Shown piece after piece: positions 44,381-55,089 of a DNA stretch of 64,000 nucleotides. Each line of letters starts with the position of its first letter. The stretch's first letter is position 1. A model generated the notes under the pieces. That model had not been told where the DNA came from and did no database searches. It saw nothing but the letters and a program-made list of their open reading frames with translations. Source of the stretch: Nephrocerus scutellatus. Its lineage: Eukaryota; Arthropoda; Insecta; Diptera; Pipunculidae. The stretch covers positions 31,607,462-31,671,461 of the forward strand of contig OX352763.1 in NCBI GenBank assembly GCA_947095585.1. Direction: 5' to 3'. Both the position numbers and the translations under genes were made by a program.

Positions 44381-47300
44381 GTAAGCAAAGCATATATTAC
44401 TTTACGAAAATTATTATTAATGTTGTAATTAGGGAATAAAAGTGATGTGCCACTATAATAATCGGTGATATTGTGGATGGAGAGGGATGCTTCCCTCTTC
44501 GGTGAGGGTTTAGAAATATTCACTATGCATGTGCCTGGTCTTAATTAAAAATAGCTGAAGAATAATTTAAAGGCGGGTGTGTCATTCAATATGGTTTTGA
44601 TGGGTGTTGGGGCAGTTCACGGGCTAACACAACTGCTATTTTTTATTCTTTATATTCCTGTCGAAGAAATAAAAAAAAATATAAAACATTATTTGTTCTA
44701 TAAAATGTACACAAGCTCAAGCGATATGCACCTTTATAATGCTTAAGCTGGCGTTAGAAAATTAAAGAGAGAAAGAGCAGAGATGTCTATATACACATGC
44801 GTCTTGATTGTCTACAGATCTTACTGATGCGGGAACACAGAAATTGAATTAAAGTATTGCGTTTCTTCAACAATCTCGGGTCAATTGTAGCAGCCGACAT
44901 TTAACAAGAAATACGCGCAAGGTTACCTAAAGCCAATAAAGCCTTGTTTTGTCCGTCAAAATTTCCAATCTAGGCATTTAACCATAACATCCAAGCTGCT
45001 TGTGCTGGTGTATAATGGTCACACCAGTGCTTACATATCGATCGGATACTTGGGTGCTCAGCAAAAAGCTCTCTGACCTAATGGCGTTCAAGAGGATAGT
45101 CTACAGAGAATTGTTGACACCTAAAGTGAGGAAGGACGATTTTGCAGACTCTATAATACGCAGCGTTACAGCGATGTTAAAATTAATGTGAAGAGAATTA
45201 AGCTAATTAGGCTCCAGTAGGCAGGACACCAGCTCGCATAATGGTAATGATGATAACGAAAAATGGGGTATATTAAAATAGCACTGCGATCCATATGGAT
45301 CTACTGCGCTTCCCCCTGACTAGTGCTATGGAGACAGTTCCGTATTATGACCCTACAAGCGGAGTTTCTGACCCTTTGTTAGCGAGCCTATCCGCTGCTT
45401 CATTGCCTTCTATGCCAGTGAATCCTGGCACCCAGTTATTTTCTTCGCCAAGTCTGTAAGGTTCGCCCTGCATGCCTCCACCAGTCTTGATGCATCTAGG
45501 GTTATTAACGCAGCTTGGCTGTCTGTCATAATGGTTATTTCCTGCTTCACGTAGTTAAGTTCCAGATTAAAGTGAGCACATTTTTCGCTGGCATGTACTT
45601 CTGCCTGGAATATGCATGGATACTGCCCTAAAGTTTTTCTTGAATTCAAGCTTTTGCACCAGGTTATCACACGGCGTGCTGGCTTACGGAATCCGTTTGG
45701 CTAGTAATTCTAATAATCATTTTTCCCTACCGTCCGTGAAGCAGCCTACCTTGATCAAACGTAATTTCATTGGTTTCCTCGGATTTGTTTTGTGCCACTA
45801 TATGTAGTGGGAGTAGCCCAAGAATTGCATCCATACCAGCCGCATGACAGGTTCTCATGGCCCCTGTAATTGAAGTACAGGCCAGCCTCTGCACTTTTTC
45901 TAATTTGTTTCTCGTGGTGCTTTGCTTGGTTGCCACTGCTCCATAAGTTATCATTGGACTGCCACCCTTCTGGACACCATGAGTGCTCTTTTTGATTTTA
46001 TAGTACTGATTGTTGGTGTTTATTCCATAGCAGACTACTATCAAATATCAGTCCTAAGTATTTAACCGCTTTGCTGGTAGAAATCTCCTCTCCATTGAGG
46101 GTAACCGGGTTCATTTGCTCCAGCTTCATTCTATTGGTGAAGGGAACTATGGTCTCCGCTGTTCTGGTACTCAGCATCTCGCACATCCATTTAGTAATTG
46201 TGCTGTCTACTTTCTTCTCTCCAGAGCATTTCTTATCACCTCATGAGATGCGCTGTCGAATGCTCCTTTGATGTCTAGGAAGGCGCATAGCGCGATTTCC
46301 TTACTGGCAAGGACCTGTCTATTATTTCCGTAAGCTCCCACAGTGCGGTCTCCGTTGCTCGCATAAGCGAAGACGAAAGTCCTTTGCGGTAGGATTTATG
46401 GGCCACGACAGCGGGGCCGGCCAGGCATAGACCAGGACGCCTAGAGTTTTAGAGATGCCAACGGCTGGGAAACAAATTTATTGGGTGAGGACATGACCGG
46501 ACCACGGTTGTAGAGCCAAATATGATGATGATATGATATCAATTCAATGTACAATAAATATATTATATTTTTCAATTTTATATTTTATTATAATACATCC
46601 AAAAACCAAATTATATAACCAAATGTAATCAATATTTTGTTGTTGTCAAAAAAACCCGGGAATACAAGAACAAATGATTACCATCAGCTTATCCATTAGA
46701 TTTAATAAATTTGATTATTACTTGACTGTGTGGGTATAAGAATATTGTTTTTGTTTATCACACAAAAAAAACAAAGTAGAAATAATCAATTTATAAATTT
46801 TGTGATGACAGTTGCCTGATAGGATTTGCGATAAGACTTATCATCTTTACCTTTCAAAGTTATACTTTTTTTTTAATTTATAGGGTTGGAGTAAAGTTTC
46901 TCTCTCAGCTTTCTATAAGAGACAGCATTTTGGGTTTTAGAAACTTTATGTCCTCCATTTTATTATGCTGTCGATGTCGGTCAGAATTTAACGTACTTAC
47001 ATACGTAGTAGAGGGGACGTTTCACAAACTTATATTAGAAGTGCTAAGAGCGCATTGGATAAAAAGTAGTAGATAAATATCATTGATTTAGATGAGAAAT
47101 GGTTTCGGGGACAGAACTGAGCTTTAGAGAACTCCATCATTTATACGCTGAGTTTTCGACTTCAACGATCCTAAACAACTTGTATTGAGCAACTTGTCCA
47201 GAAGCGTAATAAGCACGCATTTTTGAAGTTATACTTCTTTTGGAGCGTTTAGTAGAGGGTAAAATTTAGAGCGTTACAAAGGTGAGACATGATGATTTAA

Positions 47301-50300
47301 TTTGTCCACTGTCCACTACGCAGTACTGATCAACACAATATCCAGTACACAAACCCCACTAAACGCTTTTCAACAAAAATTACACTTGATTGAAGTGGAA
47401 CGCGAGGAATAAGAAGAAGACATACTTTTGGACATGTAAAAGTGAAGTGTCATGAATACAGTGGATCTCAAACTCTTCGATTATAGAATGACTGTGAACG
47501 TGTTAAAGGCAGTCTTTTCCGAGTCTTTTTTGCGATTTTTAGAGGGATTTTGGGAGTGTTTAGAGGGCTCTCTATAGGGTCTTTTTGGGATCTTTTGGGG
47601 GCATTTGAGGGATCTTTTCAGAATGTTTTTTGGGGTCTTTTGTGGGTCTTTGGCTAGTGTTTTGGTGGGAGTCTCTTTAGAGGTCTTTAAAGAGTCTTTT
47701 GATAGTCTTTTGGGAATCTTTTGAGGGTACTTGGGGTCTTTTGAGAGAGTTGTGGGGGTCTTTTAGTGGTATTTCTGGAGTCTTTTGAGGGTATTTTGGG
47801 AGTGTTTTTGAGGGTCATTAGGGAGTCTTTAGGTAGTCTTTTGGGGGGTATTTTGAAGGTCTTTTGGTCGTACCTTGAAGTCTTGTCGCAGGCGAATTTA
47901 ACTCGGTGAAGGTCATTGCAACATTTCGTTTTAAATTCGTTCGATTATCCTCAGCTGGATTTTCTTTGAAAAAACGAAAATATACTTTTTCAATCTTGGA
48001 GGCCTCTTTGCAGCACGAATCATACCATCCATCTTCCTTTTGTTTGACAGACTTATTCCGCGATATCGCTTATTAAGCGATAAAGTCTATCATAACAATA
48101 AGAAAGATGTTTGTGAATGCACCAGCGGCGGCATCCACGTTGCTGTCCAAAGTTAAGACCATGTAAAATTGACATTTCACCGGCTATTCAAACGAATTTA
48201 ACATTTTTGGCAGAGAGAACAGTAAGTTGATCTAACTAATAATCACATCAGAAAAAGTCGCTGTCATTTATAGGCAATCTGGGGTTTGCTGACTGTAAAT
48301 CATGGGAAAACCCAGATTAAAAATGTTCAAATTGATGGCATAGCAATAAAAATTGAATTATATTGTTTTCAGTCCACAAAGGGCATTTATAAATAACAAA
48401 AATCTTATCAAGAAATCTTCAGTAACAGTGCAGGCCACTTAATAATTTTATCACGATCGAATGACGTGTAAGAACAGGTTAACCGAAAGTTTCGAGTATG
48501 TAGAATTGTGTACTCTGTCAAAGTTAAGTATTAGATTTGACTTTATTTCATAGATATTCAAATGCTGAACAGCCATAAAAAATATACTGGATTCCAGAAA
48601 AGGGGTTAGTAGGTAGAAAGACAATATTCGATTTTTTATTGATTATGTCAAGTACGATTCTCTTTAAAATTTTTGTAGTGAAACTTCTTTGGGCGTGAAG
48701 AGAGTAAAATATCAAGGTTGCAGCGTTACGTAATAATATGCGAAACGATTTCAAACATGAAGGGCGGAAAAAGGTACTTGGCCAGAGAGAGAGGTCTTTT
48801 AGGGACATTTTGGTGGTCTTTTGGGGACCTATTGGTGGTGGAAACAAAAATCTGAACAAAGATAGTAGTGTAACGAAATGGGTTAAATCATCATTATATT
48901 TGGCTCTACAACCGGGGTCCGGTTTTAGCCTCCCGCAAAACGCCTCTCCGCCGGCCCCGATTTTGAGCCTAGTCATCCAATTTTGCGTCCCTAAACTCTG
49001 GGCGTACTGGCCTACGCCATGCTTCCAGCGTAGGCTTGGCCGGCCTCGCTGTCGTGTTCCAAAAATCCTACCGCAAATCACTTTCCGAGCGGGATTTTCT
49101 TCACTCATGCGAGCTAGGTGTCCTGCCCACCGGAGCCTACCGAGCTTAATTCTCTTAACGATGTCGACATCGCGGTAACGCTCGTATATCTCATCATTAT
49201 AGAGTAGTTGTTTCTGGTCTCTTCGTTGCGAAGGGCAGCCGTGTTGACTCGAATCTGATTCGCGGATACTGTCTTTCTTGATGCAATCTGCGCTCGAAGC
49301 ACCATACTAACAAGATAGTGGTCCGAGTCGACGTTGGCACCTCGGTACGATCGTACCGTCATCAGATTCGGGTTGTGGCGGCGGTCTATCAACACGTGGG
49401 CTATTTGGTCGCGAGTGGCTCCATCAGGAGATACCCAGGTTGCTTTGTGGATATTTTTAAGCGCAAACCTTGTACTCGCAACGACCAAATTATTGCTTGC
49501 TGCCATCTCTATGACTCGTTGCCCATTGTCATAAGTGTTCCCGTGTATGCTATGATTGCCAATTTTGGCATTCATATCCCCCAGAATGATTTTTACGTTA
49601 TACTGAGGACAGGCATGGAGTTCCCGTTCGACTAATTCAAAGAATTCTTCTTTTTCATCAACTGGGGAGTCCTCTGTAGGTGCGTGAACGTTTATGAGGC
49701 TTATGTTTTTTAATCTGCCCCACACGCTTTTCGTTTTTCCTGCATTGGAAACCGGTGGTCACCACGTGGAGGTTTGATCGCACTTCCACCAGTCTGAGAT
49801 AGTAACGGCCACCTGCAACTCTAGAGTAGTCTGTGTTATTCCCCATATTCTGCTGATGGCTGACGGCTGAAAGATTACACCAAATCCCAAATTAAAGACG
49901 TTATTGAGAAACTTGCAGTCGATAGTAGCGATGCTGATGTATCCATGTGACATGACAACGCGGAAAGCAAATAAAAATTTTAAAAATAGCCTGATAGTGC
50001 AGGTCTCATTTAACTTGATTTCCTATAACGTGAAACTTATCCTCCGCGTTGCACAAATTTATACTGCATTTGCCTTTAAACTGATTTCTCACAACTTCCA
50101 TTGATAATTTATTTAAATTTCTTTACAGGGCCCGATTCATGGGGTAAACTACCGGTGGGATTGTTCTGGGGTCATACAATTAGTATGGGCGGTTACGAAG
50201 AATGCATAGCTGCCAGCCACCGTTTCAGCGAAACCGACATGCTTAAAGGACAGTATTGCTTGGCTCAGGTTCCCATTAAGGGTTTCATAAGTAAAGTGAA

Positions 50301-53300
50301 GCCACGTCCAAAAAATCAGATTAATGCAAGGATCAGTTACAAGTATAAACAACCGGAATTCATCGAATTGGGTATATGCATTCCGAATTCGTGCTCAGCG
50401 GAAAAAAGTGACCTGATTCTCAAGAATGTCATTAGACGCTTTTACAAGACTGACATTAACGCCACAATGGTTCGTGCGAATTTCTGCAAAATGGATGAAA
50501 AAATTGTGTTTCGTAGCATTGACATTTTCGCAATGTAAGCATGAAACAACAATAATTAACCAATTTAGATGAAAATTAATTAGTTTTGTCTATCTTCTCT
50601 TAACAGTGTCTTCTTTTTGGTGATACTTTTTCTTATGGTTGCCAGCAGCTTCTACGATTATGTGCAGAAGAAAAACGGAAGTAAGTATGAGAGCAGTTAC
50701 ATTTTGAATTGTTTATTGTTGTTATTCTTAGGCTACGATTATAGTGTGTGACGAAATGGCAAATTTCGGGAATTTTCGAATTTTACGAAATTTTACGCTC
50801 ATGACAACAAGTATGGCCAACTCTGATGTCAAACTGTCAAATTTTTTGCCATGAGCATACAAATCAAACATGCCGGTAGTTTTATAATCACGGGTTTATC
50901 ATGACTCTTACAGAAGTGATAGTGACTGAAGTGTCAAGTCATTCATTCTCTTTTTAATTGTCAATGTCGGGTAAGTCGTGAGTCCTAAAGGGCTCAACCT
51001 ATAGAATCCGTTGCGAAAAATGTGTTAAAGAGACAAGAGAACAAAAAAACACTAATTTATCGCTCTTGCCTGTTCATATTGGAAATCGATACTATCTTGT
51101 AAGTATAAGGCATTAAGTTTTACATTCTAAGAGCGCCCCAAAAATGGACAGCAGTGGACTTATGTCAAATCCTAACGAAAATCTTAGCTATTTCTCTTCC
51201 CATTCTTTAAGCTATCCATAATGAACTTAGGTAACCGCTATCATTGTCATAAACATTCAACAAGCCACGAATTATCTTGTTTCCCAAAAAATGCTTTAAA
51301 TTAATTAAATAAAAAAAAATTCTTCATTTCAAAAATTATACCAACCGATTTATTCAAATTCAAATTTCACACAATTTCTCTCAACTATCAAATTTCAACA
51401 CCGAATGTCTCACTTCCCTGAATCGTTTCTTACTCCCACGTAAATTAACGAACATTTCACGAAACCGACCAAAATCATTTTTACTACATTCCCATGAACA
51501 TATCTTGTTGTTGGGTTGCTTGAAATTTATTTTCGTCAAATGCAAAATGGCATCACGCGTTTCCATGTAATCAGCTTGAAACTGAGTGGAAATTTTGGTC
51601 ATAAAATACAAAATCCGACGACTACTTACCAAATAATAAAAATCGCCTTTTTGAATTTCAACTGTACTCCACTATGTAATTTTCGTTGAGTTCAAACTGA
51701 GTTTAGCAAAAACTCGACTCAACCCCGTTTCCATGATGGAATACCTTGGTTAAACCCACCATAGAAACGAGATAATTATGAGCCGTTGGATTAGCCTGAA
51801 TTAACTGAATTAGTAGCTGTATCTGAAGTAACAGAAGTGAAGAGACTGTTCGATTGACAACTCTTCACTTTAGTTAAAAATTGGACAAAATTGGGCAACT
51901 GAAGAAAGTGAAAAGTTGTTCTGCTCGTGTAGTTACTTTAGAAGGGTACCATTGACATTTATCTGGATTGAAGAATACTCATCCAACGGTCTCTTCACTA
52001 CAGTAGCTTAATTTAGGTGAAGAGTCGCTCAATTAACTAAAGTGATAGTTGTACTTTTCGGGCCTGTCGAACGCGGCCCATGGTCGGTCCCATGTATCAG
52101 TCTTTCACGTCATCTAAGTGAATCCCACTCAAGTGTCAAGTCCATTATTGTGTGGTCTTAAAAATGTTGCCCAAATGTCTCGGTTTTGATTCCCAGCGAT
52201 ATATGAAACAAATTGTCCTAAATGAAAATGACTACATTTCCTGCTTACCTGCTTATGTTAAATTTTTTTTTTAATTCAATAACGTAAAAGCTTATTGTGA
52301 TTCTTTTTTCCCCCATTTCAGAATCTGGCCGACCACTATTTATAGCATTTTCTGTTCTTACCAATGCTCCAAAAATTTTTACTGTTCGGAAAACGAACAA
52401 CCCAAATGTGATTAGCTGCTTGAATGGTCTGCGCTGCATTTCCATGTTGTGGGTCGTCTTTGGACACAATTATATGACATTTTATGATTTACCTCATTTG
52501 AATAAAAATAAATTCTACACTGTAAGTGTGCAGTAAAATTAATGACTCCTCAGAATTAACCGTAACAACTTTTTATCGTCAATACCTGCGCAGTGGACCG
52601 GGACACCATTCTCAATGTTAATACAAAACGGATCCTTGTGCGTGGATACTTTCTTCTTTATGTCTGGTTTGCTGATTTTGTGGGGTGCATTCCGTGAAAT
52701 GGAGAAAACGTGAGTAAGCTGCACTTTGCAACCATTTGCTGATAAATAATATTTTAAATCTACTTTTAACCCGCATATAGCAGGGGCAAACTGAACATTC
52801 CCATGATGTACTTCCATCGTTATATTCGTTTGACTCCAGTCGTTGCAGTTGTCATTTTATACATCATGAGTTTGTATAAGTATTCGGGAGCTGGGCCGAT
52901 GTGGATGAAGATTGGAACGCAAGATAAACGCTGTTCCGACACCTGGTGGGCAACACTGCTTTATGTACAGAATTACGTGTTTCCATATAAAATAGTAAGT
53001 CTTAATATTCACCATTCATTTATGTATGACGACTATTCTATGCTATCCATTCAAATGTTAAGTGCGTAAGTCAATCTTGGTACTTGGCCGTTGATACTCA
53101 GTTGTACTTCATATCGCCATTGGTTTTGATTCCACTGTGGAAGTGGGGCAAGAAAGCTCTTGGGCCTATAATTATTTTCGGTGTTCTCTGTTTAGGCTGT
53201 ACCTTTGCCACATTCATGTACAATGACTTTACCCTGTTCCGTGTGAAAGAGTAAGTTCAAGTTAATTAATTTCATGGACGGTAATTATTTTGGATTTTCT

Positions 53301-54046
53301 AATTTATTTTAAAGCGATCATGTTGACTTGCGGCAGCGTTTGACGTATTACCCAACGCATACTCGTATTCCGACCTGGCTGTGTGGTGTAATATTCGGCT
53401 ACTTCCTGTTTACCAAGAATCGGGGGCGACAAATTCCTTTGGCAAAAATATGGGTCATCTTGGGATGGATCGTTGCCCTTGGTACAATGTTGGCCGATAT
53501 TTGGGGACCATACTGGAGAATTATTCCGGGAAACCCAGAATCTCCAATTATCGAAGGTGCATTCTATGAACCACTCAGCCGAACCTCATGGGCCATCAGC
53601 ATAGGTTGGATCGTCTGGGCGTGCTACAACGGTCACGGTGGTATTATTAATGACTTCCTGTCGTGGAGCTTCTTTACCGCTTTCAGTCGTCTGACATATT
53701 GCATGTATGTCATTCACAGAATTGTACAGTTAGTCAATGGAGCTCGCTTGCAACACGACACACATTTCTCAGATTATGATGCTGTATGAATTTCACTTTT
53801 ATTTCCTTTAAACACAGATTTGTTATAATTATATTTTCGCTTTTGCAGATCCTTCGATTCTGGCATGATTTCGGTATAACACTGACTATTTCCATTTTTG
53901 CTACCTTAGCTTTTGAGGCTCCAATTCTTGGTATTGAGAAGGCGATTTTCGGACGTGGCGATATCAATTCAGCGCCAAAGAAACAAGTTACAGTTGTTAC
54001 AGAAATTCCACCGTTCACAAGTGTCGAAGGGCAAAGCAAGGCTTAA
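44101..54046 (+). CDS. nrf-6-like membrane acyltransferase (NRF domain + Acyl_transf_3)
   Basis: Member of the 'nose resistant to fluoxetine' family: multi-pass membrane proteins with an extracellular NRF domain and an acyltransferase-3 domain, linked in worms to lipid/drug uptake. The substrate here is unknown. Nine exons join in frame to 714 residues: 44101-44380, 50129-50534, 50607-50680, 52322-52521, 52594-52709, 52781-52994, 53063-53250, 53315-53783 and 53849-54046. Residues 1-26 form a signal peptide (NVLVCVTITLAFFVGCV...CKA). The NRF part has ALEWPDSWGKLPVGLFWGH and CIPNSCSAE. A membrane segment FFLVILFLMVASSFYDYV follows. The acyltransferase signature LNGLRCISMLWVVFGHN, with its His, is at ~287-303, then VDTFFFMSGLL, SWYLAVDTQLYFISPL and a C-terminal FEAPILGIEKAIF. 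Intron 1 (5.7 kb) is full of LINEs. Paralogues are common in flies, so no symbol is given. Confidence 0.9.
44690..44870 (-). mobile_element. 3' end fragment of the CR1/Jockey-like LINE
   Basis: TTTATAATGCTTAAGCTGGCGTTA and ACACAGAAATTGAATTAAAG parallel the 3' end of the copy at 54400-54660. It lies in intron 1 of the nrf-6-like gene. Confidence 0.5.
44880..45270 (+). pseudogene. RTE-like LINE fragment (RT C-terminal part)
   Basis: The + strand reads VTPVLTYRSDTWVLSKKLSD and KRIVYRELLTPK, then after a frameshift VKRIKLIRLQ-AGHQLA, the C-terminal region of RTE-type LINE polyproteins. Opposite in orientation to the other RTE copy in this intron at 48885. Confidence 0.7.
45350..46385 (-). pseudogene. 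LOA/R1/I-type LINE fragment: end of RT and RNase H
   Basis: Minus strand: AVKYLGLIFDSSLLWNKH (46070), KLEKVQRLACTSITGAMRTC (45900), PSIFQAEVHASEKC-like RNase H start, then EITIMTDSQAALITLDASR (45540). Frameshifts separate the pieces. Same group as the fragments at 6360-7225 and 41565-42515. Confidence 0.75.
46395..46545 (+). mobile_element. RTE-like LINE 3' terminus
   Basis: GGGCCGGCCAGGCATAGACC resembles the GRPR-type C-terminal codons, and GACCGGACCACGGTTGTAGAGCC followed by ATGATGATATGAT forms the 3' end. The same terminus occurs reversed at about 48885-48930. The short ATG-rich tail is typical of RTE-type 3' ends. Confidence 0.65.
46830..47320 (-). pseudogene. CR1/Jockey-like LINE fragment, RT region
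   Basis: TTTATTATGCTGTCGATGTC, GTCAGAATTTAACGT and ATTTATACGCTGAG match, with many changes, the RT region of the longer copy at 25050-25290 (TGTTATGCTGTCAAGGTCAG, GTTTATGCGGTGAAC). The same copy resumes at 47990. Heavily decayed. Confidence 0.55.
47505..47885. repeat. G/T-rich minisatellite (GGGTCTTTT type)
   Basis: About 380 bp of degenerate tandem units of 11-27 bp built from GTCTTTTGGG / GTCTTTTGAGGG. The + strand is G- and T-rich and nearly free of C. Isolated units recur at about 48793-48835. It separates two parts of a LINE fragment. Confidence 0.75.
47990..48215 (-). pseudogene. CR1/Jockey-like LINE fragment, endonuclease-RT linker
   Basis: GGCCTCTTTGCAGCACGAATCATACCA and GGCGGCATCCACGTTGCTGTC parallel 26255-26390 of the longer copy (GCCTCTTTGCAGCTTATATCATACCA). 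Confidence 0.55.
48885..49845 (-). pseudogene. RTE-like LINE with internal deletion: endonuclease joined to 3' tail
   Basis: Minus strand: ISLINVHAPTEDSPVDEKEE, VKIILGDMNAKIGNHS, NNLVVASTRF, HKATWVSPDGATRDQIAHVL and SYRGANVDSDHYLVSMVLRA are the complete order of APE endonuclease motifs (GDMNAKIG; SDHYLV with the catalytic His). Instead of RT, the sequence passes near 49150 into ENPARKVICGRIFGTRQRGR and PSLRWKHGVGQYAQSLGTQN, the extreme C-terminus, then the 3' terminus GGTTGTAGAGCCAAATATAA. The whole RT is deleted. Confidence 0.85.
50129..50534 (+). CDS. nrf-6-like exon 2: NRF domain
   Basis: Acceptor TTTCTTTACAG, donor GCAAT|GTAAGC. Encodes PDSWGKLPVGLFWGHTISMG, YEECIAASH, KGQYCLAQV, ELGICIPNSCSAE; the Cys pattern is that of the NRF domain. 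Confidence 0.9.
50607..50680 (+). CDS. nrf-6-like exon 3: first membrane segment
   Basis: Acceptor TCTCTTAACAG, donor CGGAA|GTAAGT. Encodes VFFLVILFLMVASSFYDYVQ. Confidence 0.88.
50681..52321. other. nrf-6-like intron 3 with a solo MITE
   Basis: 1.6 kb between GTAAGTATG and CCCATTTCAG. Contains the MITE at 51790. On the minus strand 51632-51381 is an unrecognised open frame of 83 codons (GRFREMFVNLRGSKKRFREV) next to a GTAAGTAGT donor-like site; it may be part of an old element. Nothing else is assigned. Confidence 0.55.
51790..52080. mobile_element. Solo MITE (empty-site form of the mariner host)
   Basis: About 290 bp, with an end GAGCCGTTGGATTAGCCTGAA and the other end CGGGCCTGTCGAACGCGGCC. 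Internally it has both halves that surround mariner in the 9-14 kb array, joined as GAATACTCATCC without mariner. TA at 51976-51977 is the position where mariner sits at 13058-14213. No coding sequence. Confidence 0.75.
52322..52521 (+). CDS. nrf-6-like exon 4: acyltransferase signature
   Basis: Acceptor CCCATTTCAG, donor TACACT|GTAAGT. Encodes LFIAFSVLTNAPKIFTVRKT and LNGLRCISMLWVVFGHNY, the start of the Acyl_transf_3 domain. Confidence 0.92.
52594..52709 (+). CDS. nrf-6-like exon 5
   Basis: Acceptor ACCTGCGCAG, donor AAAAC|GTGAGT. Encodes FSMLIQNGSLCVDTFFFMSG and LLILWGAFREMEK. An earlier AG (CTCAG) would run into an immediate stop, so it is excluded. Confidence 0.88.
52781..52994 (+). CDS. 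nrf-6-like exon 6
   Basis: Encodes KLNIPMMYFHRYIRLTPVVA, VVILYIMSLYKYSG and DTWWATLLYVQNYVFPYKI. Donor AAAATA|GTAAGT. The acceptor is ambiguous: CATATAG (start 52781) and CAG (start 52784) both keep the frame and differ by one residue. Confidence 0.88.
53063..53250 (+). CDS. nrf-6-like exon 7
   Basis: Encodes CVSQSWYLAVDTQLYFISPL, LVLIPLWKWGKKALGPIIIF. The only acceptor that fits is a weak TGTTAAG with no clear polypyrimidine tract. Donor AAAGA|GTAAGT. Confidence 0.82.
53315..53783 (+). CDS. nrf-6-like exon 8
   Basis: Acceptor TTATTTTAAAG, donor GATGCT|GTATGA. Encodes RLTYYPTHTRIPTWLCGVIF, EGAFYEPLSRTSWAISIGWI and FSRLTYCMYVIHRIVQL, late membrane helices of the family. Confidence 0.9.
53849..54046 (+). 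CDS. nrf-6-like exon 9, C-terminus
   Basis: Acceptor GCTTTTGCAG; stop TAA 54044-54046. Encodes GITLTISIFATLAFEAPILG and IEKAIFGRGDINS, followed by a short hydrophilic tail. Confidence 0.9.
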   Translation: MLRFWHDFGITLTISIFATLAFEAPILGIEKAIFGRGDINSAPKKQVTVVTEIPPFTSVEGQSKA

Positions 54047-54143
54047 GCTTATATTTAGTTACTTTAGTAATAATTAATTTAAGCTAAAAAGGATAAAAAG
54101 TACCATATGAAAATCCATTTATTTATTATATAAAATTTTAAAA

Positions 54144-54149
54144 AATAAA
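54144..54149 (+). terminator. Poly(A) signal of the nrf-6-like gene
   Basis: AATAAA about 100 bp after the stop codon; another AATAAA lies at about 54171. Confidence 0.55.
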
Positions 54150-54399
54150 AAGAATTTAAAACAACCAAATAATAAATACAACAAAAATTAGGCTATATGG
54201 GTTTAAAAGTAAAATTAAAAATTAAATTAATTTTTTTGTTGCTGGCTAGCAAATTAAGCAAAAAAATATACTTTCATCCGTTGAATTTTCAGCATTTAAT
54301 TATTGGCATTTAAGAATAATAATAATAATTAAATTATTTTTACGTAAGCAACATAAAACGATATTGAGATCTTTTTGTCATGTTTCAAAATAGTACATC

Positions 54400-54960
54400 T
54401 TTTTTTATAATTTGCGCACGCGTAAAGGGGTTCGCCCCCTTAAAAAGCTCGGCTATATGCTTGGCACAGCGTGGGCGTTAAGACAAAAGAGGAGATGTCT
54501 ATGAGTTTCTACCTTGAATGCCTGTGGAATCATAAAGTTGTGGAAAGACATAGCTTGGCAGAGCATTCCACATTCCATTTCTACGGCTGAAGAACGAATC
54601 CCTGAACCTAACTGTGCGTCCGAAGATGGGCTTGAGGGTAAACTGCATTTAAAATATTGCGGTTGAATTTAAGGAGAGGTGGCATGCAAATGGCTATTTC
54701 TCTTGAGCACCATTGGTGGAAGAAGCGATAAAAAGTAACAAGCAGGAAACGTTCCTGCGGTGTTCAAGGGAATCTATTGATTTCGCAATGTTTTCGTCAC
54801 TGAAAAGTTTTTTTGCTCGGTTTTGTGTTCTATCTAGCTGATGCAAGATAGTTTTAGGTGCACCAGACCAGATATGATAATTATACTCAAGTTTAGGGCG
54901 AATAAAAGCCTTGTAGATGGTAGCCAGATCAGAGGGAGTGATATATTGTGATGAGCAAAC
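54400..54960 (-). pseudogene. CR1/Jockey-like LINE, 5'-truncated copy
   Basis: Minus strand: SSQYITPSDLATIYKAFIRP, LEYNYHIWSGAPKTILHQLD and RTQNRAKKLFSDENIAKSID, the RT C-terminal part, then a 3' UTR ending with the CCCACGCTGTGCCAAGCATA motif near 54460. Closest to the copies at 24020-26920 and 16640-17070. The 5' end abuts the GTCTTG repeat. Confidence 0.8.
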
Positions 54961-55080
54961 GCAAGACCAAGACCATTTCATCTCGGTCTTGGTCTCTGCG
55001 TCTTGGTCTTGCAGGTCGAGTCTTGGTCTTGGTCTTCCAGCCTGAGTCTTGGTCTTGCTGATAAAATTCTTGCAGACCAA
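54960..55080. repeat. GTCTTG minisatellite
   Basis: Degenerate tandem units of GTCTTGGTCTT with interspersed CTGCA/CCAGC spacers, about 120 bp, directly at the 5' truncation point of the LINE copy. Confidence 0.75.
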
Positions 55081-55089
55081 AGTAATTTT

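Noticed and set aside
51381..51632. 83-codon minus-strand frame in an nrf-6-like intron
   Set aside because: No family recognised, and the sequence may be transposon-derived; mentioned only in the intron entry.
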